Positions 28,461 through 37,361 of a stretch of 64,000 bases of DNA are shown here, piece by piece. Each line of letters begins with the position of its first letter. Within the stretch, counting starts at the first letter, position 1. The notes beneath the pieces are model-generated. The model saw only the letters and a program-made list of their open reading frames with translations, searched no databases and was not told where the DNA came from. Source of the DNA: JANLQX01 sp031368215. GTDB taxonomy: Bacteria; Actinomycetota; Acidimicrobiia; Acidimicrobiales; JANYDT01. The DNA lies in assembly GCA_031368215.1 (NCBI GenBank), contig JANLRD010000224.1, positions 51,482 to 115,481 of the forward strand, written 5' to 3'. The translations under genes and the position numbers were made by a program.

Positions 28461-29723
28461 TCAGCGGGTAGCGACGATCGGAACCGCTCGGCGAACGACA
28501 ACGGCCTCCTCGCCGCGTCGGGGAACCGTGATGGCGGCGCGGACCCACAGCACGCCACACCACACGGAGATCGCTCCGAGGATATGCACCTGCACGAGAA
28601 GCGCCGGCACCTGGGTGAACCACTGCCAGTACCCGATACCCCCCTGGAAGACGATGACCATGGCGAGTACACCAATGCGTCGGCGAAGCTCGATTGCGGC
28701 CGCAGTCGTCGCCCGCCACACCCGCACCGCCATCACGATGACGAGGAACAGCGTGAGCCAGACGAGTGCGCTGTGCACCCGTACGACGTCGAGCATGGAG
28801 AAGCCGAAGCGGCGCACCTCGGGATCGCCGCCGTGGGGCCCCGATCCCGTGAGTATGCAGCCGACGAACACAACACCGAGGGTTCCGATCATCAGCGCGT
28901 TGCCGAGCCGGCGCATCGTCGCGTCGACGGCGGATACGCGATCACGTCCGAGGATGGTGCCACTTGGACCGCTTTCCCCGGATCGGTGGAAGAGCACGGC
29001 GCCTGCGGCGAGGCAGGCGATGGCCAGGATGAAGTGCGACATCACGAACTGCGGCTGGAGGTCGAAGATGACGGTGAGTCCGCCGAGGATCGCGTTGCTG
29101 AACAGACCGAAGCTCACCAGGAGCCCGAAGCGGACGAGGTCGCGACGGTAGGGGCGGCGCACGAGCGCCGTGAGAACACCGACTGCCGCAGCAAGAAGGC
29201 AGAGGCCGGTGACGACACGGTTGCCGAACTCGATGGCTGCGTGCTTGCCGCTCTCGGGAACGATGTTGCCTTCTTTGCACGTCGGCCAATCGGGGCACCC
29301 CAGACCGGAACCGGTGAGTCGCACGGCAGCGCCCGTCAAGATGATGAATCCGAGGAGGAGCGCCGACACGAACGCGATGATCCGGAATGTGCGCACTGAT
29401 ATGCGCACGTATCGTCCGAGCAACGCGAGCGAGAGGGCGACGATCAGCAGCAGGACGACGAGCCCGGTGAAACCCGAGACAACGGCGCGCACGTTGCGGC
29501 TTTGACCGGCAAGGGCGCCAACGATCGCCTGACTGACGACGATGCTGGCGACGAGCAGGACCACGAGGCGTCGAAACTGCGGCGCCGGCATTGTGGCGAG
29601 GGCCCGTACGCGCTCCACGATCGGGCCGGGCGCGTCACCGGACACGGCTGCGTCGTGTCCCGTGCTGTCTTCGTGATCGGCCGCGATCGCGGCTGCGTTC
29701 CAGTTCAGCAATCGGCCCATCAC
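28461..29723 (-). CDS. ctaA: Heme A synthase (COX15/CtaA)
   Basis: A 420-residue integral membrane enzyme that oxidizes the C8 methyl of heme O to heme A for aa3-type cytochrome oxidase. Eight membrane segments follow an about 50-residue hydrophilic N-terminus. Family marks: RLTGSGLGCPDWPTC (the outer Cys pair), the EFGNRV heme-side helix, and the histidines in MSHFIL, VHSALVWL and VQVHILG. The GTG/ATG start directly follows the stop of the sulfite-oxidase-like gene (TGA-GTG-ATG), so the two are translated together. This fits an aerobic respiratory chain, together with the ccm genes. Confidence 0.92.
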   Translation of the reverse strand: MMGRLLNWNAAAIAADHEDSTGHDAAVSGDAPGPIVERVRALATMPAPQFRRLVVLLVASIVVSQAIVGALAGQSRNVRAVVSGFTGLVVLLLIVALSLALLGRYVRISVRTFRIIAFVSALLLGFIILTGAAVRLTGSGLGCPDWPTCKEGNIVPESGKHAAIEFGNRVVTGLCLLAAAVGVLTALVRRPYRRDLVRFGLLVSFGLFSNAILGGLTVIFDLQPQFVMSHFILAIACLAAGAVLFHRSGESGPSGTILGRDRVSAVDATMRRLGNALMIGTLGVVFVGCILTGSGPHGGDPEVRRFGFSMLDVVRVHSALVWLTLFLVIVMAVRVWRATTAAAIELRRRIGVLAMVIVFQGGIGYWQWFTQVPALLVQVHILGAISVWCGVLWVRAAITVPRRGEEAVVVRRAVPIVATR

Positions 29724-30341
29724 TCAGTCACCGCGGTGGCGTTGTTCCCGGAACGGGTCGCCGTACATGTGATAGCCGTTGCGCTCCCAGAAGCCGGGCT
29801 TGTCAGCGGTCAGTAGTTCGATCCCTCGGATCCACTTGGCCGACTTCCACAGGTAGAGGTGGGGGACGAGCGTTCGGAGCGGATACCCGTGGTGCGGTTC
29901 GAGCGGCTGGCCCTCGTAGGTGTGCGCGAGGAGCGCAACGTTCGGTTCGAGCACATCGGCGAGCGGGAGGTTCGTCGTGTACCCGAACTCGCAGTGGAAC
30001 ATCACGTGGGTCGCGTCGCTTCGGATGCCCGCCTCTCGGAGGATCTCGGCGATCGACACTCCAGTCCATGCGGTGTCGAACTTCGACCACTTCGTGACGC
30101 AATGGATGTCGGTGGTGATCGTGATCTGCGGACGGGCCATCAGCTCCGCCCACGACAGCGACATGTCCCGCTCGACCGCGCCGCCAATCGTGACGGTGTA
30201 GTCGGCCAGGTTCGGGTACTTCGGTACGTCGCCGACGTGGAGAACTGGAAAGCGATCGGTCGCATATTGCCCGGGAGGGAGGCGCTTCGGATCGATGCCC
30301 TTGGCCTGAAGGTCGGCCCGATTCCGCTGGAAGAAGCTCAC
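29724..30341 (-). CDS. Sulfite-oxidase-like molybdopterin protein
   Basis: 205 residues, the size of single-domain sulfite-oxidase-type oxidoreductases found in actinobacteria. The fold's molybdenum-ligating cysteine lies in TDIHCVTKWSKFDTAWTGV (about residue 82). The downstream HYGYPLR-type cofactor loop appears as HHGYPLRTLVPHLYLWKSAKW, followed by KPGFWERNGYHMYGDPF. No Tat signal or heme domain is visible, so it is probably cytosolic. The electron acceptor and substrate are unknown. First gene of an operon with ctaA. Confidence 0.85.
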   Translation of the reverse strand: MSFFQRNRADLQAKGIDPKRLPPGQYATDRFPVLHVGDVPKYPNLADYTVTIGGAVERDMSLSWAELMARPQITITTDIHCVTKWSKFDTAWTGVSIAEILREAGIRSDATHVMFHCEFGYTTNLPLADVLEPNVALLAHTYEGQPLEPHHGYPLRTLVPHLYLWKSAKWIRGIELLTADKPGFWERNGYHMYGDPFREQRHRGD

Positions 30342-30433
30342 GGAGCCAATTCTTTCAGGCCCCGGTCACAACCACAGTCGGCAAACCTGAGGGCCGCTCA
30401 ACCCGCCGCCGACGTGTGGGTACGGTCAACGAG

Positions 30434-30439
30434 TATCCT
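30434..30439 (+). promoter_or_regulatory. -10 hexamer of the IMP-dehydrogenase-like gene
   Basis: TATCCT, 8 nt before the GTG at 30448; no ribosome binding site. Confidence 0.5.
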
Positions 30440-30447
30440 GGCCAGAC

Positions 30448-31494
30448 GTGCAACTCGATAACGTCCGGCTCGGTCTCACGTTCGACGACGTCCTCCTCGT
30501 CCCTCAGCGTTCCACCGTCCGCAGCCGCCAGAAGGTCTCGGTCGCGACGAAGCTGAGTCGCAACGTCGAGATTTCGATTCCGATCCTCGCCGCCAACATG
30601 GACACCGTCTGCGAATGGGAAATGGCACTCGCCATGGGCCGTCTCGGCGGCATCGGGATCATCCATCGCTTCCTGTCCAGCGAGGAGCAGGCCGAGCAGA
30701 TCGCCAAGGTGAAGTCCGATGGTGTCCTCGTGGGAGCGGCGGTAGGTACCGACCGCGACGCCATCGATCGGGCCCGGGCGATGGTCGAAGCCGGTGCGGA
30801 CGTCCTCGTACTCGACATTGCGCACGGCCACAGTGACCACGCCATCGACACCGTACGCGCGCTGAAGAAAGCGTTTCCATCCGTCGACGTGATCGCCGGC
30901 AACGTCGCCACCCGGCTCGGAGCCGAGGACCTCGTTGCCGCGGGCGCCGACGCCATCAAGGTCGGCGTCGGTCCGGGCGGGGTGTGCACGACGCGCATCG
31001 TCGCCGGAGTGGGTGTGCCGCAACTCACGGCGGTCAACGATTGTGCCGGCCTCGACGTTCCGGTGATCGCCGACGGCGGCATCCGCACCAGCGGTGATAT
31101 CGCGAAGGCGTTGGCCGCCGGTGCGCAGAGCGTGATGATCGGGTCGATGTTCGCGGGAACGACCGAGAGCCCCGGCGAGGTCGAGCAGTCACCGCACGGA
31201 CTCGTGAAGCGTGTGCGCGGCATGGCATCGTTCGAGGCGCTCGAACGTCGCGCCCATCGAGAGGGAACGGAGATCGACGAGGAGTACCTCGAGCAGCGCG
31301 CACCGGAGGGTGTCGAGGGCACCGTGCCGTATCGAGGTGCCGTTGGTCCGCTGGTCTCGAAGCTCCTCGCCGGCGTGCGCAGTTCGATGAGCTACTCCGA
31401 CGCACTGACGATCTCCGAGTTCCAGGCGAAGGCCCAGTTCGTGCGCATCACCAACGCCGGCCTGACGGAGTCGCACCCCCACGCCACGAGGTGA
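30448..31494 (+). CDS. IMP dehydrogenase/GMP reductase family protein lacking CBS domains
   Basis: A 348-residue TIM-barrel enzyme. N-terminal LTFDDVLLVP, the phosphate loops GDI and DGGIRTSGDIAKALA, the catalytic-loop cysteine in GPGGVCTTR, the flap KRVRGMASFEAL and the C-terminal VPYRGAVGPLVSKLLAGVRSSM are present. The terminal FVRITNAGLTESHPH is of IMP dehydrogenase type. The about 120-residue CBS pair that normally interrupts the barrel near residue 110 is missing, as in GMP reductases and some IMPDH-like paralogues. The direction (IMP to XMP, or GMP to IMP) cannot be fixed from sequence alone. Confidence 0.85.
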   Translation: MQLDNVRLGLTFDDVLLVPQRSTVRSRQKVSVATKLSRNVEISIPILAANMDTVCEWEMALAMGRLGGIGIIHRFLSSEEQAEQIAKVKSDGVLVGAAVGTDRDAIDRARAMVEAGADVLVLDIAHGHSDHAIDTVRALKKAFPSVDVIAGNVATRLGAEDLVAAGADAIKVGVGPGGVCTTRIVAGVGVPQLTAVNDCAGLDVPVIADGGIRTSGDIAKALAAGAQSVMIGSMFAGTTESPGEVEQSPHGLVKRVRGMASFEALERRAHREGTEIDEEYLEQRAPEGVEGTVPYRGAVGPLVSKLLAGVRSSMSYSDALTISEFQAKAQFVRITNAGLTESHPHATR

Positions 31495-31602
31495 CCCGCT
31501 CGCTGCCTGGCGTTCCTGGGCCAGCGTTGCGTCATCGGTCAGGTCGCGTGCGAGGGGCGGGGCTCCCGACCCGGGTCCGGTGAGGTGCGTCGAGCAGGCG
31601 GC

Positions 31603-32466
31603 TCAGCTGTTCGGTACTGCGGGTGCGGTCCCGTTCGTGGCTGCCGTGGTCGCAGCGGTCGAAGGAGTCGCAGCGTTCGCACCGGCGGCAGCCTCCTGCC
31701 GGGCTGATGCAACGAGCTGTTTCACGAACGGGGGCGGGTCGAGGGCGTCGAGAGCCGCGAAGTCCTTGTTCGCCGCCGCCGGGTCCCCGAGATCGCGGAG
31801 AAGCAGCACCCCTCGGAAGGCTCGGGCGTCGGGATAGGCCGGAGCCGCGGCAATCGCGTTGTCGAGACGAGACTTTGCTCGCTTGATCAGTTCGTCACGG
31901 GTCGGTCCATCGGCTGATTGCGCCACGATGCGCAGTAGCCAACCTCCGTAGGCGATCGCCTCGGGGTTCTGTGGATCGATGGCGAGGACTGCGTCGTAGC
32001 TCTTGAGCGAGGCGAGCGGATCGGCCGCGAGCTTGTCCTGAGCTTCCTTCAGGAGTTTGCTCACCTCGGCGCTGCGGTTCGCGCCGGCCGCGTTGACCGT
32101 CCCCGTGAGGCCCTGACGGCCGACACGCTCGCCGGCGGATCGGGCAACGACCAACCCCGCGCCGATCGCCGCGACAACGGTGACAGCAACCGCGACCGGA
32201 GTGCGCCAACGGGGCACTGCCGACGTTGCCGTCGTGACCCGTTCGGCAATCCCGGCCTCGACATCGGCGCGCCGTCGGATGACCGATGCGGTCCTTCCGA
32301 CATAGTCGTCCTTGAGCGCGTGATAATCGGCGACGTCGAGATCGCCGGCGGCGAATTCCGCTTCGAGGTCGCTGAGCGAACGGAGGAGCATGGCACGCTC
32401 GTCGTCGAGGGATGCCAGGTCGTCGAGAGCGCGGCCCGTCACCCCGGACGGAGTCGCGTTGCTCAC
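31603..32466 (-). CDS. ccmI: Cytochrome c maturation TPR protein CcmI
   Basis: 287 residues. The N-terminal cytosolic helical region has the CcmI-type start (LASLDDERAMLLRSLSDLEAEFAAGDLDVADYHALKDDY). One membrane segment lies near 90-112. The outer domain has TPR-like helices around YDAVLAIDPQNPEAIAYGGWL and a low-complexity Ala/Thr tail. CcmI hands apocytochrome c to the heme lyase. Last gene of the ccm operon; its GTG overlaps the ccmH stop (GTGA). Confidence 0.82.
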   Translation of the reverse strand: MSNATPSGVTGRALDDLASLDDERAMLLRSLSDLEAEFAAGDLDVADYHALKDDYVGRTASVIRRRADVEAGIAERVTTATSAVPRWRTPVAVAVTVVAAIGAGLVVARSAGERVGRQGLTGTVNAAGANRSAEVSKLLKEAQDKLAADPLASLKSYDAVLAIDPQNPEAIAYGGWLLRIVAQSADGPTRDELIKRAKSRLDNAIAAAPAYPDARAFRGVLLLRDLGDPAAANKDFAALDALDPPPFVKQLVASARQEAAAGANAATPSTAATTAATNGTAPAVPNS

Positions 32467-32951
32467 GGTTTCTCCGGCGTGTCGCTCAGCACGGATTCTT
32501 CCGCGAGCGCGGCCTCGACGAGCTCACGGTCTTCCTCGGTCGCCTGGAGCGTTGGTCGTCGGGTCCTCGCGAAGATGTTCACCAGCACGGCAGCGCCCAC
32601 GACGACAACCGCCACGGGTGCGATCCACACGATCGCCCCAATGCCGGTAGCCCTCGGGCGGAGGAGTTCGCTGGTGCCGAATCGGTCAACGAGAAAGGCC
32701 CGAATGTCCGCGTCCTTCTCGCCGGACTCGACCTGGCGGGTGATCTCGGCATAGATCGCCCGGGCGCCGGCCGCTTTCGATGCCCGTACGGACAACCCCT
32801 GGCAGGTGGGGCATCGGATCTCCGACGCGATCCGGTCGGCCCTACTCGTGACCGTCTCGGGCGTCGATACGCCGCGTCCGACGAACAGCACCAGGGCCAC
32901 CAGAGCGAGCGCTCCGATGATGAACGCGTAGCTGCGGCGAGCGCGGCTCAC
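32463..32951 (-). CDS. ccmH: Cytochrome c maturation thiol protein CcmH
   Basis: 162 residues. An N-terminal membrane segment (about 8-25), the redox motif RCPTCQGLSV in the outer domain, the following helix AIYAEITRQVESGEKDADIRAFL, a C-terminal membrane segment (about 105-130) and a charged tail. CcmH reduces apocytochrome CxxCH cysteines before heme attachment. The GTG at 32951 follows the 70-bp hairpin repeat that separates this gene from ccmG. Confidence 0.9.
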   Translation of the reverse strand: MSRARRSYAFIIGALALVALVLFVGRGVSTPETVTSRADRIASEIRCPTCQGLSVRASKAAGARAIYAEITRQVESGEKDADIRAFLVDRFGTSELLRPRATGIGAIVWIAPVAVVVVGAAVLVNIFARTRRPTLQATEEDRELVEAALAEESVLSDTPEKP

Positions 32952-32990
32952 GACACCCCCGCTCGCTCGGCGGCCCCGACACCATGGTGC

Positions 32991-33060
32991 GGCAGGACAC
33001 CTCCCAGCGAGGTTGGGAGGTGTTCTGCCCCCATATATGGGGGCAACCTCGCTCCTGACG
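32991..33060 (+). repeat. Double-hairpin repeat, copy A, between ccmG and ccmH
   Basis: 70 bp, about 84% identical to the copy at 43789-43858. Hairpin 1: ACACCTCCCA ... TGGGAGGTGT. Hairpin 2: a perfect 20-bp palindrome at 33026-33045 (TGCCCCCATA and complement). A partial second tail, CAACCTCTCTCCTGACGGT, is at about 33128-33146. It occupies most of the only large gap in the ccm operon. Confidence 0.8.
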
Positions 33061-33153
33061 GTGGCGGGCACCGGTGTTGCGAGCAGTCGAGCGAAGCGAG
33101 CGGCGCAGCGCCGGACGAACGCTGGGACAACCTCTCTCCTGACGGTTCGGAGG

Positions 33154-33741
33154 TCATGGCTTCTGGAGGGAGGTGAGGATTCGGTTGAGGCCGGCCTGGG
33201 TGGCGGCGCCGTTGACTTTGGCGACGACGATGCCGTCGGGGCTGACCACGTAGGTCTCGGGCGCCTTGAGCACGCCCCAGTCGACGGACGTGCGGTCGGA
33301 GTCGACCACCGGCCAGTCGCCGCCACGTTTGGCAAAGAACTTCTTGATGTCCGCCGGCGTGTCCTGGTAGGCCACGGCCAACAGGACGGCATCACCGGTT
33401 TTTGTGTGCTCCTCGGAGAACGCCTTGAGCTCGGGGTGCTCGATCGCACACGGGGGGCACCAGGTACCGAAGAAGTTCACAACGGCGTACGGGCGCTTCC
33501 CAGACGCGCCGGCGATGCCGATCGTCTGCATGCCCGACAACGACACGGGTTTGCCGGTCAGCACATTTGTGCCGCGGATCTCCGGTGCTGCTTTGCCGAG
33601 CAATGGGCTGCGGCCGAAGCCGTCGCCGCTCCCCGAGCGGGTCGCAAGCACGACCACGAGACCGGCGACGATCAGCCCAACGATCGCGGCGATCAACCGT
33701 GCCGATCCGAGCCGCGGCTGGCTGGTCGAAGGTCCGCTCAT
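33154..33741 (-). CDS. ccmG: Thiol-disulfide oxidoreductase CcmG/DsbE
   Basis: 195 residues. Membrane anchor at about 15-35, then a thioredoxin fold with active site FFGTWCPPCAIEHPEL, the cis-proline region near APETYVVSPDG and a terminal helix. It passes reductant to CcmH and apocytochrome c on the outer side. The ATG overlaps the ccmF stop (ATGA). The next gene, ccmH, is separated by about 200 bp holding a repeat. Confidence 0.92.
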   Translation of the reverse strand: MSGPSTSQPRLGSARLIAAIVGLIVAGLVVVLATRSGSGDGFGRSPLLGKAAPEIRGTNVLTGKPVSLSGMQTIGIAGASGKRPYAVVNFFGTWCPPCAIEHPELKAFSEEHTKTGDAVLLAVAYQDTPADIKKFFAKRGGDWPVVDSDRTSVDWGVLKAPETYVVSPDGIVVAKVNGAATQAGLNRILTSLQKP

Positions 33742-35813
33742 TGCCGTGCTCCGACCATCGATGGGTCGTCGCCTGCCGGGGCGATCGGAACGGGTTTGGC
33801 GGAGATGGATTCGTGTGATCCATCCGGAATGCTGGTCGGTGACGTGGGTCGGCGGCGACGACCGGGAAAGAGCGCCAGCAGCGTGCCGATACCCATGAGC
33901 GCGAGCCCGATCCACAGCCAGAGGATCATCGGCTGCACGTAGAAACCGATCACCGCGCTGGCACCGGCCTCGGCGGGGGGCTGGACGAGTGTCACGTAAA
34001 GATCGCGGACGAACCCGGTCCGCACCGAAGGTGTCGGGACGGCCTGCCCGCGTTCAGCGAAACGGGTGATCGCCGGAGAGTCGATGCGCCCACCGTCGAT
34101 GCGGACATCGGCCGCGATCTTGCGAACGACCGTCTGGGGATCGCTGTCGGCCGAGGTTCCACCTGTCGGCTTCACCTTCGCGAACTCCGTACGTACGCGT
34201 ACGAGTTTGACGGTGTGACCTTTGAACGTCTTCGTCTCCCCTGCCTTCAGGACCAACTCGGTGTTCGACGAGTAGGACTGCGAGCAGGCAATGGCAACAG
34301 CGATGAGGATGACGCCGATGTGCACGACCATGCCACCATTGGCTCGCCCGAGCACACCGCGAACACGCGAGTCGCCTCGAGAACGCGCCGCTCTCGTGGC
34401 GAGGACGAGTTGGCGGATCGCCGAGCCACCGGCGAACGCGCCGAGGAACAGGGCAAGGAGCGTGTCGACCCCGCGCAGTCCGAACACCACGCACAGCACC
34501 AACACCACGAGCCCGAACGCCAATGGCCATCGGAGCCGGTCGGCCAGCACCTCGCCGGTCGTCTTGCGCCATGGCAGGACCGGCGCGACGGCCATGAGGA
34601 ACAGCAGTGCGATGCCGATCGGCATGGTCAGCGCGTCGAAGTACGGAGCACCAACGGAAAGACGGTCGTTGTTCCAGGCTTCGACGAGCAGCGGGAAGAT
34701 CGTGCCGAGCAGGATCACGAACGCGAACGCCGCAAAGACCACGTTGTTGGCGAGAAACGCGCCTTCACGCGAGAGCGGCGAATCGATGGTGCCCGTGGAA
34801 CGAAGGCGATCACCGCGCCAGAAGATGAGCCCGAGCGTGATGGCGACGCAGATCCCGAAGAACGACAGGATCCACGGGCCGATCTGTGAGTTCGAGAACG
34901 CGTGGACCGACGAGATCACTCCCGAGCGGGTCAGGAACGTTCCGAGGATCGTCAGGCAGAACGTGGCGCACAGAAGCGACAGGTTCCACACCCGGAGCAG
35001 TCCGCGCCGCTCCTGGACCATGACGGAATGAAGGTAGGCCGTACCGGTGATCCAGGGCAGGAGCGACGCGTTCTCGACGGCATCCCACCCCCAATACCCG
35101 CCCCAGCCGAGCACTTCGTAACTCCACCATGCGCCCAGCCCGATGCCGATGGTGAGGGCTCCCCACGCAACGAGCGTCCACCGCCGTGTTTCGACGAGCC
35201 AGCCCTCGCCGAGCCGTCCGGTGGCCATGGCGGCCACGGCGAAGGCGAACGGCACGGTGAAGCCGACGTAGCCGAGATACAGGATCGGCGGATGGATCGC
35301 CATCAGCGGATGGTTGGCCAGGAGAGGATTCGGCCCACGTCCATCGGCCGCGGGGATCAGCAGCTTCGAGAACGGATTCGCCGGGCCCACCATGAGGGCG
35401 AAGAAGAACGTGCAGGTGCCGAGCATCACCGCCATCGCCCATCCGACCAGCGGATCGGTTCGGCGTGAGCGGTACTTGCGGTGCACGGCAAAGGTCAGCC
35501 CGGCCAGGATCAGGCCCCACAGCAGGATCGAGCCTTCCAGCGCTCCCCACATGCCCGCCACGGTGTAGAGCAGCGGAGTGGACCTTGCGTTGTTGTTCGC
35601 GACGTAGGCGAGTGAGTAATCGCGACTGATGAGTGCCCACTGCATCGAGCCCGCGGCAAGGACTGCGCCACCCATCACGATCGGGACGAAGCGATGGCCC
35701 GATGCCACGATCACTGGTCGACGGCGGATGAGACCGAAGACCAGAAACACACAACCGAGCAACGATGCCGCGAAGGATGCCGTGACACCGATGCTGCCGA
35801 GATCGGCCTTCAT
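33738..35813 (-). CDS. ccmF: Heme lyase subunit CcmF
   Basis: A 691-residue polytopic membrane protein, the family's usual length. The tryptophan-rich heme-handling WWD motif is in GWGGYWGWDAVENASLLPW (about 240-258). Conserved histidines lie in NHPLMAIHPP and SSVHAF. An extracytoplasmic domain between the last two membrane helices (about 520-640) precedes the C-terminal hydrophobic segment. CcmF attaches heme to apocytochrome c in System I. Sits between ccmE (55 bp upstream) and ccmG (4-bp overlap). Confidence 0.95.
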   Translation of the reverse strand: MKADLGSIGVTASFAASLLGCVFLVFGLIRRRPVIVASGHRFVPIVMGGAVLAAGSMQWALISRDYSLAYVANNNARSTPLLYTVAGMWGALEGSILLWGLILAGLTFAVHRKYRSRRTDPLVGWAMAVMLGTCTFFFALMVGPANPFSKLLIPAADGRGPNPLLANHPLMAIHPPILYLGYVGFTVPFAFAVAAMATGRLGEGWLVETRRWTLVAWGALTIGIGLGAWWSYEVLGWGGYWGWDAVENASLLPWITGTAYLHSVMVQERRGLLRVWNLSLLCATFCLTILGTFLTRSGVISSVHAFSNSQIGPWILSFFGICVAITLGLIFWRGDRLRSTGTIDSPLSREGAFLANNVVFAAFAFVILLGTIFPLLVEAWNNDRLSVGAPYFDALTMPIGIALLFLMAVAPVLPWRKTTGEVLADRLRWPLAFGLVVLVLCVVFGLRGVDTLLALFLGAFAGGSAIRQLVLATRAARSRGDSRVRGVLGRANGGMVVHIGVILIAVAIACSQSYSSNTELVLKAGETKTFKGHTVKLVRVRTEFAKVKPTGGTSADSDPQTVVRKIAADVRIDGGRIDSPAITRFAERGQAVPTPSVRTGFVRDLYVTLVQPPAEAGASAVIGFYVQPMILWLWIGLALMGIGTLLALFPGRRRRPTSPTSIPDGSHESISAKPVPIAPAGDDPSMVGARQ

Positions 35814-35868
35814 CGGGTCACTGCAATCTCTGGGCCCGGACAGTTCGAGAACTCGTGGGTTGAGTGTG

Positions 35869-36465
35869 TCATGTCGATTTGCCGACGTAGTCCTTGACGC
35901 GGTTTGCGTTCTTCTCGATGTAGTTCTCGTCGTGTTTCACCATGAGGTGATCCGACAGGAAAAGCGGAGCGGTGCCCGCGGGGCGGGAGGCCTGGTCCGT
36001 GGCGAAACGTCCTTCGAGGACCACCGCGAGGTTCGACCGGAACAACTCGGGCGGATCGCCGTCGTGTCGAACGGCGACCTGCTTGCCGTTCCCTTCGATC
36101 AGGAATTCGACCGATCCGTCAACGGCGCGCACCGAACCATCGACGACAACACCCTCGATCCGGAACCGCCGGTCGCCGAGCGTGTCGACCTGGGCGACGG
36201 CTTCGTCGGCGGTTCGGAAGTAGGTCGAAGCGGTACCCAGACCTTTGATCACGAGGAAGCCGATGGCAGCGAGCAGGAGCGCCGCGAAGGCAAGGACGCG
36301 TCGGTTGTTCCCGGTCCGAGTGGTCAGCATCACGGCACGGCTCCCGACGCCCACCTCGGACTGGCGCCACCCCTGCGCATCGTTCGTCGATCCGTCGATC
36401 GGACGCGCGTCGGTGCTCTCGTCCTCGGTCCAGCCCTCCGCCTGTCGGCGTCCGCTCTCGTTCAC
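35869..36465 (-). CDS. ccmE: Heme chaperone CcmE
   Basis: 198 residues. A charged cytosolic N-terminus of about 70 residues, a membrane segment (ALLLAAIGFLVIKGL) and an OB-fold outer domain (RFRIEGVVVDGSV ... DGSVEFLIEGNGKQVAVRHDGDPP). The heme-binding HxxxY motif is in MVKHDENYIEKN near the C-terminus, so this is the classical histidine type, not the CxxxY variant. The N-terminal extension is longer than in proteobacterial CcmE. The GTG overlaps the ccmD stop. Confidence 0.93.
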   Translation of the reverse strand: MNESGRRQAEGWTEDESTDARPIDGSTNDAQGWRQSEVGVGSRAVMLTTRTGNNRRVLAFAALLLAAIGFLVIKGLGTASTYFRTADEAVAQVDTLGDRRFRIEGVVVDGSVRAVDGSVEFLIEGNGKQVAVRHDGDPPELFRSNLAVVLEGRFATDQASRPAGTAPLFLSDHLMVKHDENYIEKNANRVKDYVGKST

Positions 36466-36596
36466 TGTTCGTCGCCCCTGGCGCGTTGTGCGGCGAGGAC
36501 CTGAGCCGCGGCCCGTCGGGACTTGATGATGGCCCAAGCGGTGTACAACCCGATCGTTCCGAACACCGCGATGTAGCCGGCGGCGACGTACCCCAT
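36462..36596 (-). CDS. ccmD: Small heme-export protein CcmD
   Basis: 44 residues: MGYVAAGYIAVFGTIGLYTA forms one membrane helix with the Tyr-rich start typical of CcmD, followed by a basic cytosolic tail (KSRRAAAQVLAAQRARGDEQ). In System I it bridges CcmABC and CcmE for release of holo-CcmE. Identified by position (3 bp after ccmC, 4-bp overlap with ccmE) and topology; the sequence family is poorly conserved. Confidence 0.82.
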   Translation of the reverse strand: MGYVAAGYIAVFGTIGLYTAWAIIKSRRAAAQVLAAQRARGDEQ

Positions 36597-36598
36597 GC

Positions 36599-37342
36599 TC
36601 AGACCGTCCCGGGATGCGGCGATGCCGCGGGGCCACCCGTTGCTTCGGAGCGTCGCATGGACACCGCCTCACCGAGTCCACCCTGTGCGGCTTCGTCCTC
36701 CCACCGATTCGTGCGGGCACGGAGTATCAGGAGCGCGCTGAACACGAGTGTGAACCCGACGATCGAGAGCAGCATGGTCGACAGCTGCAAGCCCGAAATC
36801 GTTCGATCGACACGGGCCAGCGTGCGTCCCTGGTGCAGGGACCGCCACCAGTCGACGGAGAAGTGAACGATGGGCACGTTGACTGCGGCAAGAAGTACGA
36901 CAACAGCGGAACGGCGGGCTCTCTGCTCGACAGTGCCGTCGAGTCGACGAACGGTAAGTGCACCTATCGATAGGAAGAAGAGCAGGGTGGTCGAGGTGAT
37001 CCGCGGATCCCACTGCCACCACGAGTTCCAGGTAGGACGACCCCAGATCGAACCGGTGACGAGCGCGAGGAAGGTGAAGACCGCGGAGATCTCGATGCCG
37101 GCACCGGCAAGGTGGTCCCACGACATCTTGCGGGTGCGCAGCCAGGCGATGCTGGCGAACGCCGCGACCCCGATGCCGCTGTAGGCGGTCCACGCCGTTG
37201 CCGGGTGGAGGTAGATCATGCGGACGTATTCGCCCTGGACGACGTCTGGTCCGGTCACGAAAAGACCGAGCACCACGACAACACCGAGCACCACTGCTCC
37301 GAGCACCGCACACACACGAGCGGCGATCTGCGAATTCATCAC
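36599..37342 (-). CDS. ccmC: Heme transporter/handling protein CcmC
   Basis: 247 residues, six membrane helices. The WWD-type motif is TWNSWWQWDPRITS (about 122-135); the flanking heme histidines are in YLHPATAW and VHFSVDWW. CcmC presents heme to CcmE. The C-terminus carries a 40-residue charged tail. The start is the GTG at 37342 or the ATG next to it. Confidence 0.93.
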   Translation of the reverse strand: MMNSQIAARVCAVLGAVVLGVVVVLGLFVTGPDVVQGEYVRMIYLHPATAWTAYSGIGVAAFASIAWLRTRKMSWDHLAGAGIEISAVFTFLALVTGSIWGRPTWNSWWQWDPRITSTTLLFFLSIGALTVRRLDGTVEQRARRSAVVVLLAAVNVPIVHFSVDWWRSLHQGRTLARVDRTISGLQLSTMLLSIVGFTLVFSALLILRARTNRWEDEAAQGGLGEAVSMRRSEATGGPAASPHPGTV

Positions 37343-37361
37343 GGTCTAAGTCTTCCCCAGG

